The notes under the pieces were generated by a model, which was not told the DNA's origin, made no database searches, and was given only the letters and a program-made list of their open reading frames with translations. Shown piece after piece: positions 1-14,900 of a stretch of 64,000 bases of DNA. The first letter of the stretch is position 1; every line of letters begins with the position of its first letter. Origin of the DNA: Apteryx mantelli (taxonomy: Eukaryota > Chordata > Aves > Apterygiformes > Apterygidae); assembly GCF_036417845.1 (NCBI RefSeq), contig NC_090011.1, positions 806,001 to 870,000 on the forward strand. The letters run 5' to 3'. The position numbers and the translations under genes are program-made.

Positions 1-3000
1 GACCCCTTTTCAGATGGGAACCTGATTCACAAAGCTCTGTTGAAGGCTGTGCAGTAAACTAGAGAAAAAGATGGAAGATGACTGCAGCTTGCACGAACTT
101 TTGTCCAACACTACACACTGATTTTGGGGATACATCTTCAGGACATCTCATGACATAAAAATGGAATCCTTTACATTTAGCAGGCAGTCTATCTGAAGCT
201 CACCCACCTGAAATCAGGACTCGGGACTCACTCGTTTTGTTTAGCAGATTGTTGACTATCCTGCAACAGACTTCCGTGTCAGATCCTGGTTCCAGGTTCA
301 TGGAAGTTATGACACTGTATAGGCCTGCAGGCATCATCATTATCTTTGTGGTTGATAGTTCCTTCCGGATCTGTCCTTGACCATCCAGCCAAATCACCCG
401 GGGTTTAGGAAACCACCCTGCTGTGTGGCAAGTGAGGCTGATGTCCTGCTTCACATGACTCCTCAGGAAAATGGAAGGCACACCACCTATAGCTAAGGAA
501 AAAAAAATAAGTATTCTCCATTTTAAGCAGTACTGAGTGTGAAAAATTGTCTGATTTTTTAAGGGAATTTCTTGAATTTAACACTTTTTTTTTAATATGC
601 ATGAAATTACATAGAAAGACCTTTCTGAACTTAAACTATGACAGAGACTTAGGCCCTGAAGTTGCTTTCTTCATGGTCAGCAGTTCTTCATGATCAGAGT
701 CTATCAAATTGAGAATAAGGAAAGACTTAATGGAGAGTACAACAGATAATGCTGACTGAGGATTGCAGTTCTGGAGGGAGGTTGCCAGTGGAATGTTTTT
801 AAGAAAAGGAATCCATAAAGTTATCAGTGTTAGTGGACTGCAGGAAGTCTATAAACAAATAATGCAATCTCATCATGAAAACAGACAATATTAGTGTCAG
901 GCTCATTATTTCAAGTACAACTACTACTGGCATGGTACAGATGAGGTCTACTGTGAAAAAAAAATCTCACAGCTCATTTTCTTGATATCAGAAGTTGTTC
1001 TGTAATGCTCAGAGAAGAGAGACTTTGAATAGCCTTCCATTCAGAGTAAGAGATGTATCTTCTCTGGCTTTAAGATGGCTTATCTTACTTTTTGTTCATT
1101 GAGATCTTATGCCATGATTGTGTAGAATACTAGGGGAACGGACTCCATATTTGAGAAGGTCTTGTCTAATTTTACTGTCTAAAAGAGCTGAAAGCCACAC
1201 CCACCACACTTAGCTAGTAGAAATTTATTCTTCTATAGAAGGGAAAGCAAGAAGAAATATTTGTTCCCTTCCAAGACAACCACACTAACTTAAACTACCA
1301 GCTATGTATCTATTAATGCACTGAAATGGAAATTGCAGCAGTGAAGGTCTATGTACTGCCTTGCTTTCCTGCCATGGGCATGCAGCAGTATAAGCAGTAA
1401 GGTACTGGTATAGGACCAACTGGACTCAATGGGTGTGTGTACCATTGACTATGCTGACCATATGGAAAGCCTACACAATTGGTTTAGTCATGGGTGAATT
1501 GAATTATATGATGATTTCCTCAGTCAATAATCGATACATATGCTTCTGTTCAGCTCTTTGCATACATTAAGTGAGAGAATAGCCACTGACCTGCCACTTT
1601 CAGTTCAACAAGCACATCATAGTGCTGGTTGTCAAAAGAGACCACACAAGTATACGATCCTTTGTCAGAGTTCTTGACATTCTTCAAGTGCAGAGACATG
1701 TTTCCAGCTCTAAATTCACTGTGGAAAAATTCTGTTCTGTCTTGATATCTCTCATCTTGTATCTCTGTTTTGTTTTTTCCATCATATCTGCTCACAGTTA
1801 TTTTTTCAGATTGTTCATTAAATATCCACTGGACAGAAAATATCTCAGGAATGCGCTCTGCTACCACATGGCAAGGCAGAATGACCCCTTCTCCAATGAC
1901 TCCAGTGACTGAAGTATAAGGAAGAGAGTTTACACACTCACCTGTGTGGAGATACAATTGCAAATTCTACCTATTGCAGTTGTTTGTTTGTGCATTTCAC
2001 ATTTTATGTGGCCCTAATTCAGGCAACTAATAGAACAAATACAAATATCAATAGGAGAGGAACCCAAAAGGAAAATAAAAAGTAATATGGCGGATTACAT
2101 AAGCAGCTGAGTAATGTTCAGATAATGTGAGGCTCATGAAATTTATCCTTCAGTACTTTGAACACTAATTGAAGCAAGTTCATGGGCATTAGTGACTGCT
2201 AGTGCAAAAAACATGGAAAATGGGTGAACACTGGGCAGTCTGTAAAAGGTCAAGCACAGGATGCAGGATTTATCAAACAAAAATGGCTAGGTGGGATTCA
2301 TTTGTTCAAACAAGAGTACCTAGTGTCATTTGAAATGTCTTAGGGTATGCTAGACATCCATATGGTGCTGACAGACAGGCAACTTCAGAGACCAAATAAT
2401 CACAGCCTTTGGAAAAGGACCAATGGCTCTCTGGTCCCTTTCTTTTCTTTGAATGGAGAAACCTAGGGTGACTACCTTGAAGTTGGATGTCCAAATCTGA
2501 TGCTTCTAAAGCTATATGAGATGAATCCCACCCACAATATATATGTTTGAAAGGGATAAAAAGGGAAAATCAGGACATTTTGTAGCAGTCATTCTCATTT
2601 CAATGCCAAGGAAGATACTGGAATGGAAGAAAGGCACCTTGGAAATGACAAGATAATACATAACATCCAACATGGACTTTCAAAGAAGTCATATCACAGC
2701 AACTTGACTTTATTCTATGGCATGTTAACAATCTACCATGCAACATCCAGGAAATAATTCAGATATCTTATCATAAGAATTTCCTATGCTGTATGGTATG
2801 ACATCTTACCAAGTCTGAAGGACACAAATCTACATCAATCTCTAATCATATCTGCCAGCTCCATTTGACAAGAAATATTAGATGCACTAAAGCATTTACA
2901 ATGGCACTAGATGTCTGTGATTAGGCACCTCAATAATTCACAGAGAGTGGGAGTCAGGGCTGGAATAGGGCACCTAAATAAAGATGTCCATAAGGAGATG

Positions 3001-3766
3001 TTTACATTTCAGCTGACTAAATTCCTACTATAGATAATGGAGGAAGAGTCTGTTCAGTTCATCCTGTAGTAGAAACCTACCTTCATTAATTGAAAATCTC
3101 TCTAAACTCCAGTTAGTCTATTCTTTTCATGGGATACAGTTGCTTGAACATATAATCTTGTGCCATTTTTGATGCCTCGAGGTACTCTAGACATAGCACC
3201 GGCAGATGTAGATCAGAGTATACAGTACGTCTGTTCTCTTTTAAAGCAGCTAGAGGCAAGGAGAAAACCCTACCATATTTAAAATACCAGTAGATGTTTA
3301 TGCATGGGTAATTTTGTGGAGACCTAAAAATGGGCAGCTAAATCCATGAACTGAATCCAACACCTTGGGCACAATTCAGTTGGCTACACCAAGGTGTCTG
3401 GTGCTATCTGACTTACCTTGAAGTATCCCACTTGGCCTTCATTCACCAGAGGGTCAAAGTTTCTTGCAGGCCCTATCATATCTTCCAGCTTATGCTGATG
3501 TCTCAGGTATCTTAACACATCTCAGACTGCACCACATGTTTGTATTTGGTAAGTGTTTTAAGCCTCATATATCATTTAAGTTAAAAAAAAAAAAAAGGAT
3601 GTGTACTCATTATTTTTTACTTTCATACTTTCATGAACCTTGACAGAAACAAGATGTTTTATTAACATATATTCAAAGTGGAACTATCTTTACCTGTGAT
3701 CAGACGTGGTATGTGTTGAAAAGTCAATATGTGAATAGCTGTCAACCACTGAAATTGGGAACCCAT
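1..3766 (-). CDS. Butyrophilin-like gene A, 5' part (signal, IgV, IgC exons; 3' part off the left edge)
   Basis: Three exons can be joined on the minus strand: signal peptide 3766-3694, V-type Ig 1941-1591 and C-type Ig 492-208. All boundaries have AG acceptors and GT donors, and every intron is phase 1, as is usual in butyrophilin and BG genes. The product would be a type I cell-surface protein with an IgV-IgC ectodomain. Both Ig domains keep their two cysteines. The membrane exon, small exons and any B30.2 exon should lie to the left of position 1. The exons match gene B closely in order and size (signal 73 nt in both, IgV 351 versus 357, IgC 285 in both), so A and B are paralogues in opposite orientation. 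The introns between the exons (493-1590 and 1942-3693) show nothing else I recognise. Intactness cannot be judged because the 3' half is missing. Confidence 0.82.
208..492 (-). CDS. Gene A exon 3: C-type immunoglobulin domain
   Basis: This 95-codon exon starts after acceptor CCTTAG and ends before donor GTGGGT. It carries the butyrophilin IgC pattern: LTCHTAGWFPKP, then WLDGQG, then the SMNLEPGSDTEV segment and the second cysteine in CCRIV. An NKTS sequon is present near the end. It has the same length as the gene B IgC exon. An alternative acceptor six bases further in (TATAG) would remove two residues without changing the frame; gene B has the same choice. Confidence 0.88.
1591..1941 (-). 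CDS. Gene A exon 2: V-type immunoglobulin domain
   Basis: This 117-codon exon follows acceptor CACACAG and ends before donor GTCAGT, both phase 1. It shows the IgV hallmarks: first cysteine in VILPCH, tryptophan in VQWIF, the DGKN stretch, RTEFF, and the D.G.YTC motif around the second cysteine (DKGSYTCVV). Possible N-glycosylation sequons are NKT and NMS. It is very similar to the IgV exon of gene B, with differences concentrated in the loops. This is the expected ligand-binding part of a butyrophilin-family receptor; the ligand is unknown. Confidence 0.88.
3694..3766 (-). CDS. Gene A exon 1: signal peptide
   Basis: The ATG is at 3766-3764 and 24 codons plus one base follow, up to donor GTAAAG at 3693-3688. 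The first residues, MGSQFQ, correspond to MGSTFQ in gene B, and exon length, phase and donor position are the same in the two genes. The flank upstream of the ATG is also alignable to that of gene B. The hydrophobic core (AIHILTF) is shorter and less perfect than in gene B, so secretion efficiency is uncertain. The start was chosen by this homology. Confidence 0.72.
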
Positions 3767-5758
3767 CAATATCCAGGCTTCGTAATCAACAAGACCAAAA
3801 GCAAAACTTCCAGGAGAAGTTCTTGTAAGACTCCTTTGGTCTCTTCACAAGTTCAAGTCAAAATAACAAGCGTAAGTGCAGAGAGAACTCAACACAATAG
3901 TGAAAAATGAGAATAAACTTAAGGATAAGGGGTTTGGTACTGTCAAAGGCAAAGAGGATTGCAAAGCATCTTTTCTTTCTTCCTACCAACTTTTTCTACA
4001 TATAGTGTGTGGGGCAGAAGACATATACTTTGCCTGCTCTGTTCACCTGTCCATACTTACTTCTGTCTTCCATGAAATCTCCATTACCTTCACTGGCAAT
4101 TTTCTCCTTTCAGTGAAGAGTCAAAAGTATCTCATCTTCTCTATCAATATTACCAGGCTGCTGTTTCTTTTTTTCCTTTCTTAATGAAAAAAACCCCTCA
4201 TGGATAAATTCCTAGGATGTTACTGTACTGATCTCCCTGTTGGCTTACATCAGTGATTTAAAGAGAAACTTGTAGCTTAACAAATGTGAAGCTGTCAAAC
4301 TTCCACCCAAGATCTTGGATCTCAAAGTCACTATTGAGCTAGTCCTACAGCATACTCCCAGTAAAGGTTTGTAACTTGAACTGATCAGTGAGTTGAAATG
4401 GCATAACATAACTAAATTAAGGACTGCACTTTCAAAATTGTTATTACCAGGGCTTTCTTTCTGTAAAACGTGTTGCTGGTTTTGTTTTTCCCATGCTAAT
4501 ACTTACCAGTGAGCCTGTAAAAATGACACAGTATGAAATGTAAGCACCTTTTTCCATTTTCTACTGAACAATACTGTTTCAGTTAAAAATCTATGCTGAT
4601 ACAATATTTAAACACAGCTTCTTCTATCCCAGGACATGCATTCTCTGAAGTCTGGCAGCTATAGAAGAGTAGAAGTTTTGGCTGCTAGGGATTTGAACTA
4701 CAATTTTCCTGACAGTTTTTAACAGGCTCTTAAAAGCTTCTGTTAATAGAGTTTCTTTAGGCATACATCTGTTCCAGGATTTAAGTATCATTATGCTGAG
4801 AAAACTCTCCTATGGCCATGACTTCTCACATTCATTTAAACATGGAGAACAGCACATTCACTTTCCTTTCTGAAGATGACTTTTCTGTACTTACTTTTAT
4901 CAAAAGTATTCCTCAGTCCTCTCTACCCCCCCCCAAAAAAAAAAAAACCAACCCACCCTCATGATTTCCTCAGCCTTTCTGTTCAGGGTTTTTTGTTTGT
5001 TTGTTTTTATTTTTTCCCCCTCACATCTCCAGTTACTGGATAAGTTCAAGTGCTCTCAGAGAGAGGTATACCCATCTAAAAACAGCAATAATGCAACTCC
5101 AGCAGGCAGGTTCATTTCCATCAGTGCAACCCATTAAATCCATATGAATTAATTGAAATTTCATAGGAAATGCACTGTTTTTTATTTATGGATTTAGCAA
5201 AAGTATGATTTCTTACCTGAACAGTAAGAACTGTAAGACTTCTATATGGAATATGGTTGTGGTGAACCTTTGTCCTCATATCTTTATTGCCACTGAAGTT
5301 TGTGACTGTATATTCAGGATCCAATAGGGCTAGAGAGGCTTGAACAATCTGATCAGGGGAAAAAGTACGTGTCAAGATCTTTGCCGCAAGGCCAAAATAA
5401 CTTCCTATTTCCCACTTCATCTCTCTCTATATTCCTCGGTAGAACAATGTAGGGATATTCCTCCTCATCCTCTTGTGCAGAGTGTTTCTCTGTTCAACCG
5501 GTATTCAGCCAGCAAATACAAAGATAAGACTTAAAAGCATGTAATGAAGAACTTGATAGGGTGTTTTTTGTCTATCACACATATGAGTGTTCCCCTCTAT
5601 TTGCAAGCATATCTGGATATTGATAACATTTTTTACATATTTTTCTTTTTCTTTTTATGTTCAGCTGAAGACCAGCAAAAAAATTCAGTCAAATTTTCCT
5701 CTAAGTTTATATTTCAGCTTGCCTGACTCCTGGCTGTTCCGTCAGCAAGCATTTAATA
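3767..5758. other. Upstream region of gene A, no gene recognised
   Basis: About 2 kb between gene A's first coding exon and the CR1 element. The first roughly 90 bases upstream of the ATG (about 3767-3860) align in inverted orientation with the sequence upstream of gene B's ATG. The rest holds short homopolymer runs (C then A near 4927-4947) and no reading frame with a recognisable domain. A 5' noncoding exon and promoter of gene A may lie here, but I cannot place them. Confidence 0.5.
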
Positions 5759-5853
5759 CAGAATCAAGAATCAGAGAATGGTTGAGGTTGGAAAGGACCG
5801 CTGGAGATCATCTAGTCCAATCCCCCTGCTCAAGCAGGGTCACCTAGAGCACA

Positions 5854-6189
5854 TTACCCAGTATTGTGTCCATGCGGGTTTTGAAAATCTCCAGAGAAGG
5901 AAACTCCACAACCTCTCTGGGCAACCTGTGCCAGTGCTCTGTCACCCTCACAGGGAAGAAGTTTTTTCTCATGTTCAGATGGAACTTCCTGTGTTTCAGT
6001 TTGTGCCCGTTGCCGCGTGTCCTGTCGCTGGACACCACTCAAGAGTCTGGCCCCATCCTCTTGACACCCTCCCTTTAGATATTTGTATACATTAATAAGA
6101 TCCCCCCTCAGTCTCCTCTTTTCCAGACTAAACAGGCCCAACTCTCTCAGTCTTTCCTCATAAGAGAGATGCTCCAGTCCCTTTATCAT
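5854..6189 (-). pseudogene. CR1 ORF2 C-terminal end
   Basis: The frame containing [19 protein letters not shown] and ending in HNTG is the well conserved C-terminal end of CR1 ORF2. It is out of frame with the reverse transcriptase part, with an in-frame stop in the 6190-6308 stretch between them. The same segment occurs on the plus strand in the second CR1 at 11516-11849. Confidence 0.8.
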
Positions 6190-6240
6190 CTTTGTAGCCC
6201 TCTGCTGGACTTGCTCCAGTAGCTCCGTGTCTCTCTTCTA

Positions 6241-7778
<1,538 letters not shown>

Positions 7779-7960
7779 AGGGATGCTCTGATCTTGAGCT
7801 TGGAGGAAGTGATGCTTGAATACTAACCAGCTCTCTTGGACCTCCCCCTTCGTTCTAGCGCCCTAACCCATGAGATTCCTCCAAGTAGGTCCCTGAAGAG
7901 GCCAAAGTTTGCTCTCCTCAAGTCCAGGGTTGCGATCCTACTTAGTGGCCTGCCTCCTCC

Positions 7961-8833
7961 TCACAGGATCCCGAACTCCACCATCTCATGGTCACTGCAG
8001 CCAAGGCTGCCCCCAACCTTCACATTTTCCACCAGTCCTTCTTTGTTTGTTAGTACGAGGTCCAGCAGCACACCTCTCCTTGTTGGTTCCTCCACCACCT
8101 GTGTCAAGAAGTTGTCACCAATGCTCTGCAGGAACCTCCGGGACTGTTCGAGCCTGGCTGTGTTGTCTTTCCAGCAGATAGCAGGGTGGTTGAAATCCCC
8201 CATGAGAACCAGGGCCTGGGATCGTGAGGTTACTTCCAGCTGTCTGTAGAAGGCCTCATCGACTTCCTCTTCCTGATCAGGTGGCCTGTAGTAAACACCC
8301 ACAACAGTGTCACCCATGCTAGCCTGCCCTTTAATCCTGACCCATAAGCTCTCGACTCGCTCTTCATCCACCCCTAGGCACAGCCCAATACATTCCAGTT
8401 GCTCTCTCACATAAAGAGCAACTCCACCACCTTGCTTTCCTGGCCTGTCTTTCCTAAAAAGCACGTAACCATCCATGACAGCACTCCAGTCATGTGAGCT
8501 ATCCCACCATGTCTCTGTAATGGCAATGAGATCATGGCCCTGTGACTGCACACAGATCTCTAGTTCTTCCCGTTTATTCCCCATGCTGCGTGCATTGGTG
8601 TACAGGCATTTCAGAGAGGTGATCGAGCACGCATGTTTCCCAGGAGGGGTGAAAGAGGATCCTCCATAGCCACATCCCATGCGCACTTCCCTGGCTGCAT
8701 TCACCTGCTGGAGGCATCCTGACTTGAGCTGTCTTTTGCCAAGTACCCTGTCACTATAACTCTCCCCTTCCCCCATCTTTCCTAGTTTAAAGCCCTCCTT
8801 ACCAGGTTGGCCAACCTGTTGGCAAAGACACAT
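7961..8833 (-). pseudogene. CR1 ORF2, APE-type endonuclease part
   Basis: A 290-codon frame with AP-endonuclease-like motifs of LINEs: [23 protein letters not shown], the GVYYRPP stretch, [10 protein letters not shown] and the final SDHEMVEF with the catalytic Asp-His pair. In a live CR1 this runs on into the reverse transcriptase; here a stop after [11 protein letters not shown] and a shift of about 180 bases separate the two frames. The first 40 or so codons are upstream linker. Confidence 0.9.
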
Positions 8834-8877
8834 GTGCCCTGCTTAGTGAGGTGGATCCCATCTCTCCCCAGCAGTTC

Positions 8878-9707
8878 TCAGTCTTCAAACAGGGTCCCAT
8901 GGTTGTAGAAACCAAAACCCTGTTGCCAACACCAGCAGCGCAGCCAGTCATTAACTTGGAAAGTCTGTCCCCTCCTCCTCTCATCCATCCCCCTCACTGG
9001 CAGGATTGAGGAGAAGATGACCTGGGCTCCCAGACCCTTGACCACCATCCCCAGAGCTCTGAAATCCTGTTTGATGGTCTCCAGTTTGCCCTTGGTGTCA
9101 TCAGTGCCCACATGGAAGAGCAGCAGTGGGTAATAGTACAAAGCATGGACAAGCCTTGGCAGTCTTTCCATGACATCTCGTATGTTAGCCCCTGGCAGGC
9201 AACAAACCTCTCTAGACATGAGGTCAGGTCAGCAGATAGGTGCCTCCATCCCCTGCAGCAGGGAGTTTCCCACAACAATCACCCGCCACTTTTTCCGGGT
9301 GTTCCGGCAAGGCACAGGGTCTGTTGTCCCAGGTACTTCCCTTGCAGCCATGCCCATCTCCTCCTCATCCTGGAGGGCGCTAAACCTGTTCTTCAAACGC
9401 GAGTCTTCAGGAGGAGTAGGAGCCTTTCTGCTCCTACGAGCAGTGACCAGCTTCCAGCCTTCTTCTACAGTGTTATGATGTACCATTTCACACGGCACAG
9501 AGCCCTCCGGCAACTCCATTTCTGTGGGGAGTGGGACTCCTGAAGCTGCACAGTCTCCGAGAATACCCTGTCTATCTCTTGCTCATCTTCTTGGATGCTA
9601 CGCAGCCTACTGACCTCCTCCCGTAACTCCCTTACTTGACGACATAGCTCATCAACAACAGTACACCTCCTGCAGGAGAGCTGACTGCCACCTCTCCTGT
9701 TCTCCAT
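8878..9707 (-). pseudogene. CR1 ORF1 remnant with esterase-type region, frameshifted
   Basis: Three overlapping frames (9707-9465, 9519-9229, 9219-8878) together resemble CR1 ORF1. The first has a short coiled-coil-like stretch (VRELREEVSRLRS). The second ends in VIVVGNSLLQG, matching the nucleophile block of the SGNH/GDSL esterase domain known in CR1 ORF1, with N where D is usual. The third continues with EVCCLPGANIRDV and the HVGTDDT block. At least two frameshifts break it. Confidence 0.75.
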
Positions 9708-9885
9708 GACCTTTCAAAGATGATGGAGAGTGGCCTAGTAATGATGTCTGCCAGCTCCCTCAGCACTTGTGGGTGCATCCCATCAGGGCCCATGGACTTG
9801 TGGATGTCAAGATTTCCTAAATGATCTCTAACCAGATCCTTCTTGACCAAGAGAAAGTCTTCCTTTCTCCAGAAAGGAGTTTCTC
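9690..9885 (-). mobile_element. Second CR1 fragment (reverse transcriptase piece) joined to the 5' end of the first
   Basis: Translation on the minus strand gives [19 protein letters not shown] and SWRTGEV, the same part of the reverse transcriptase as 7190-7370 of the larger element but diverged. It runs directly into the ORF1-like sequence of the larger element near 9690-9706. This is a nested insertion or a template-switch chimaera. Confidence 0.8.
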
Positions 9886-10969
9886 TTAGAAGACTTCTCC
9901 AGAAGCCTTTCTAACAGGAGTGCTAGGTGCAGAACATCTGTATAAATGCACAAGGGTCATCTCCTTCCATTGTTTCCTATGATGCTTAGGACACCCTCCT
10001 CCCAAAACACACATCCACTGTTTCCTTTCATCTAGTACTTCACACATACAACACTTGTTTCCACAAGTGACCCTTCCCACCTTCCCAGACCCACACCTTT
10101 TTTCATAAGCTGTCTTGAACTCATTTTGCTTTCTTGATCTCATTTTGGGCTCCATCACTCATCAGGATCATTTTCAGGCAAGTGCCTCTGCGCATTCTCC
10201 AGTTCTGCCTCTGGAAAGAATGCCTAAATCAACAGTTGCAAAACTGTCTCATGCTCCTTCAGAAATCTTCTTTGAGATTTACTTGCTTGGCTCTGTGGTT
10301 CTTACTTTTCTTGGATTAGGTGTTGAGTAAAACTCAGCCTTGAATGAAAGGATACTCTGTTGTCCCTTATCTTCCTATGAAATGTGCCAATGGAAGTTCC
10401 TAGTCTTTCCCTTCTGTTCTGTTTTTGTTTTCCCAGACAGCATTTCCAGCTAGCTCAAGAGCTCCAGCTATGTAGTTACTACAGAGGAATAGATTATGAC
10501 TGTAGTCTTACCCACTTAGTCTAATTCCCTTGGTACAGCACAAATCCTTGAATTTCCCTAGACAACAAAGTAATTTCTCACAGACCTTACAGAAACTTGA
10601 TAGCTTTGAGAAACTCTACTGCTCCACCACATTTGGATAAAATTGACAGAATTGGCCCCAAAAGTTAGTAGGATGGAAGGGTTGGGCACAGGATGGGATG
10701 TGTCTTCATCAGCTTGATTTCCAGAATGGCGTGTTTGTTTAAAGGAATATGAACAAATCTGGCAAAGCTCCTGATGGACACTTGGGCTGTGATTTTCAGT
10801 CAACAATAGGTTTTGTAGTGCCATGATTGAAAAAAGGGAAACTGGACAAAGGAACAAAACACACAAAGCATTGTATTATAAAGGCAAACAAAGAGGGTCT
10901 GGAGCATCCCTTTTTCAAGAAACTTCTGTAAAATCAGGATGTGGGAAAGAGAGGCAGCAGTTTCCCAAG

Positions 10970-11941
10970 TGTTGTTTCCCAACTGTACACCAATGCACGC
11001 AGCATGGGGAATAAACAGGAAGAACTAGAAATCTGTGTGCGGTTGCAGGGCCATGATCTCATTGCCATTACAGAGACATGGTGGGATAGCTCGCACGACT
11101 GGAGTGTTGTCATGGATGGCTACGTGCTTTTTAGGAAAGACAGGCCAGGAAAGCGAGGTGGTGGAGTTGCTCTTTATGTGAGAGAGCAACTGGAATGTAT
11201 TGGGGTGTGCCTAGGGGTGGATGAAGAGCGAGTCGAGAGCTTATGGGTCAGGATTAAAGGGCAGGCTAGCATGGGTGACACTGTTGTGGGTGTTTAAGTT
11301 AAGCATGAGCCAGCAATGTGCCCTTGTAGCCAAGAAGGCCAATGGTATTCTGGGGTGCATCAGGAAGAGTGTTGCCAGCAGGTCGAGGAGGTGATCCTCC
11401 CCCTCTACTCAGCCCTGCTGAGGCCACATCTGGAGTACTGCGTCCACTTCTGGGCTCCCCAGTACAAGAGGGATGTGGCACTACTCGAGCAAGCGCAGCG
11501 AAGGGCTACAAAAATGATTAGGGGACAGGCGCATCTCTCTTATGAGGAAAGACTGAGAGAGCTGGGCCTGTTTAGCCTGGAGAAGAGAAGGCTGAGAAGA
11601 GATCTTATTAACATGTACAAGTATCTGAAGGGAGGGTGTCAAGAGGATGGGACCAGACTCTTGAGTGGTGTCCAGCGACAGGACACGAGGCAACGGGCAC
11701 AAACTGAAACACAGACACTTCCATCTGAACATGAGAAAAAACTTCTTCCCTGTGAGAGTGACAGAGCACTGGAACAGGTTGCCCAGAGAGGTTGCGGAGT
11801 CTCCCTCTCTGGAGATTTTCACAACCCACATGGACACAATACTGGGTAATGTGCTCTAGGTGACCCTGCTTGAGCAGGGGGATTGGACTAGGTGATCTCC
11901 AGCGGTCCTTTCCAACCTCAACCATTCTGTGATTCTTCTAT
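10970..11941 (+). mobile_element. CR1 LINE, internally deleted copy
   Basis: Positions 10978-11297 encode the endonuclease segment ([10 protein letters not shown] to MGDTVVGV). At about 11297 the sequence jumps to the end of ORF2 (from [14 protein letters not shown] sequence through [19 protein letters not shown]) and finishes with the CR1 3' tail 'TCCAACCTCAACCATTCTG' and octamer near 11935. Most of the reverse transcriptase is missing. Its 3' half forms an inverted repeat with 5759-6350 of the minus-strand element. Confidence 0.88.
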
Positions 11942-14900
11942 AGGCAAATGGTCTTGGAGCAGCTCCAGGCATGACAAGTAAGCTAGGCAGACAAAGCCTA
12001 TATTTTAGAAAGCCTATTAATGCCTATATTTTGGCTTGCTGGACTTTTCCTTCTCTTCAAGACTGAAGAAGCTCAATCAGTGCATTTTAAAATCAAAGAT
12101 CAAAGAGGTTTACAGGGGCTTCGTGATGGAGCTGTGGAATTCACCTCATCCATGATGACCCCATCTAGAAAATTGGCACATAGAAAAGACTTAAATTCCT
12201 CAGGGCTGCAGGTGGTGGAAGAGTTGCCTGAGATCACTGTAGCAGTTAGGGTTGAACTTTTCACTGGACCCCCCACATCATCAGGGTTTGAACGGTACTG
12301 CCAATGCCCAGGAATACAATCTTCCACCTGGGATATTTTTTAATGACCCAAGCCAAAGTCCTTAGAGTTTTAGACACAACTTCTTCATCCCACTGAATTG
12401 TTTCAGCTTTGCAGAAATTAAAGCAGCAATATTGTAGGACTGATTAATTCTCCTGACACAGCTGACTCGCATTACGAGTAAGCTGTTATATAAAAGGAAA
12501 CACGTTGAACAAAAAGCTTTAAGTGACCTCATTTGTTGATCAGAAAAAAAACAAAAAACATATTTCATAAAGGCATAAAGTGGTAGTGTCTGGGCTCTCT
12601 GCTAGAATTTGTTTAGCTTAATAATAGAGTTCACAATGAAGCTGTAGTAACAGAAATGCTTCAATATAATAACTGATTAAGGGATTTTTAGAAAAAATAA
12701 CTGTTTTATTGGTAACACTTCTACTTGTCTTCTACTGCATTCTTTATTGACATTAAAAATGATTATAAAATGAGTATAAAAATTTGCAAACAAAAGGAGA
12801 CATGTCACCAAAACAAACTAATGCTTGCACTTAACTGGAAAAAATATTGACCACAAGTCTTCTTTTCTGCTTAACTAAACCTGTGGCTTCCTGAGAAGAT
12901 TTCGCTGTCACTTATCAGAAGTCATCTGATACAGATAACGAAGTGCTATTTTAGTGTTATCTAATCTGAACCTAATCTAAGACTGCTTCTGAAAATATGA
13001 GCTGTCTGGTTTTGCAGGAGAACCACAATGGGAGACTAAAAGCATACCTGCCAAATTCAACATTAACTAAGCATTCCCTTCAGTTAACAAAACTAGGTGG
13101 TAAGACAAAATTTTCTTTTATGCAACAGTTCTTCTTTGGAAAAGAAAATCATTTTTTCATGCTTTTTAACAGTACATCCAGTAAAAACAGTACCTCCTCC
13201 TAAATTCTCATCTCGCTATTGCAAACAGGAGGTATACATGCAACTTTTAAAATGTATTTTTGGAATATTTTTGAGGGTAGCATGTGAGGGAACAAATAAA
13301 AATAAAAAATAAAATAGAAATAATTATAAAACTGCAGTTTTTGATATAAGGTTTGATAACTGGAATCCACCCATGTCTGTCATGAAACTGGTTTATCAAG
13401 AAGGTCCTCAATGTCGTGTCTTTCTGCCTGTAGAGAGAGCTGATTGCATTTTCTGAGATGCTCCTCATGTGAAACAAACCCTTATTTTCCTGAGATCGTG
13501 GAAGACAGTGGAGTTTAGATTGCAGTTCATCTCAGGATAAGATAAATCTCCACATCTGATCATAGGAATCACACTTTCACACCCATTCATGAATGGACTG
13601 GATTCTTTAGGTGCAATTAAGCTGATGTAACTGCAGCCATTTGAAGATGATGTTTCACGTCTGGGTTGATTAGACTCCCTCTACAGTCAGGGCAGGGACA
13701 GACAGCTCTACAACATGATTGATCCTATCTAGGGGCCTTAAAAAAGCAGAGTTTTAAATCAAGGCACAGCCCCATGTCTGTGACACTCTCATATGCAGAC
13801 TCCTCCTCACCTTTAGTATCAAGATGTGAACCTTGGTTAGGAATTCATTACTCTTTTCTCTACAGAGGGTTTGAGTTTTGTAAATTAAGATATTTTCCCA
13901 CCCACGGTTGTTAACTTTCCCTTTCTCTCTAACATATAACTAAAGGTGGTCTAATTGAATCGTAAGGTCTCGTGCTCTAACATTTGTGTCCGGTTATCAT
14001 TTCCTACCTTGTCTCTGACTTGTATCATGAAGCAAAAGGTAAGGAAGAATTTCTGTGGATCATTGATACACACGTGACTACCAGATGTATGGCTACGTAT
14101 TCATACATGTCTGTACCTAAACTACTTCTAAGTTGACAACATCCTACTGTTTAATGGGTTCAGGCAACTCTCTCTCTCTCTCCCCCCACCCCACCCCCAC
14201 CCCCACCCCCAGTTTCTGTAGCTCTTGGTCAGGCAATTTTCTCAATTTTATTGCAGTAATTTTCAGCCATATTGGAAAATGAGTTGCACTGCACAGGTAC
14301 ATAAGGGTATGAAAGATAAGCCTCTGCTGCACTTTGGAGCTCAGTGTTTAGAGAAAGCAAGCTTTTGGCCATCTCTTACTACAGGCTGTTGATATGTGCA
14401 TGAATTGGCTGGAATATTGCACCTACCCAAGGGCGATGAGCTGCTAGTGGTGAAAGTTCAGGTTTTATTATTTGTTAGCTTTAGTGTGCAAATTCCTTAA
14501 ACCTATCCCTGTATAAATAAGGAAAATGAAAGTACTTATGTTCAGGTAATACCAGCTAACTGTGAAGGGACAAAGGTTCCTCACCGCCATAATCCATGAT
14601 GAACTTAAAATGGATACTTCAGATCTTGCTACTCAGGTAAGGAATTAAAGCCCGGCTGAAACAGAACTGTACCCAGTGAGGGTTTTGGGGTGCTTTGCAC
14701 GAATATTGAGCCAGTAGTTCACTATTTGCAGCCCTCAGGGAATGATTTCATTTCAGAATTAAAAGGGGTTCTTTCTTGCCTGGACCTATGGGATATGTTA
14801 CTGTCATTTGTGGGTGCCATTTTAATGATATGTTAAAGATCATTTAAGTTCCATTTCGTTTACAGCCTGAATGAAAAGAATAAAATAATCTGCTTCACTA

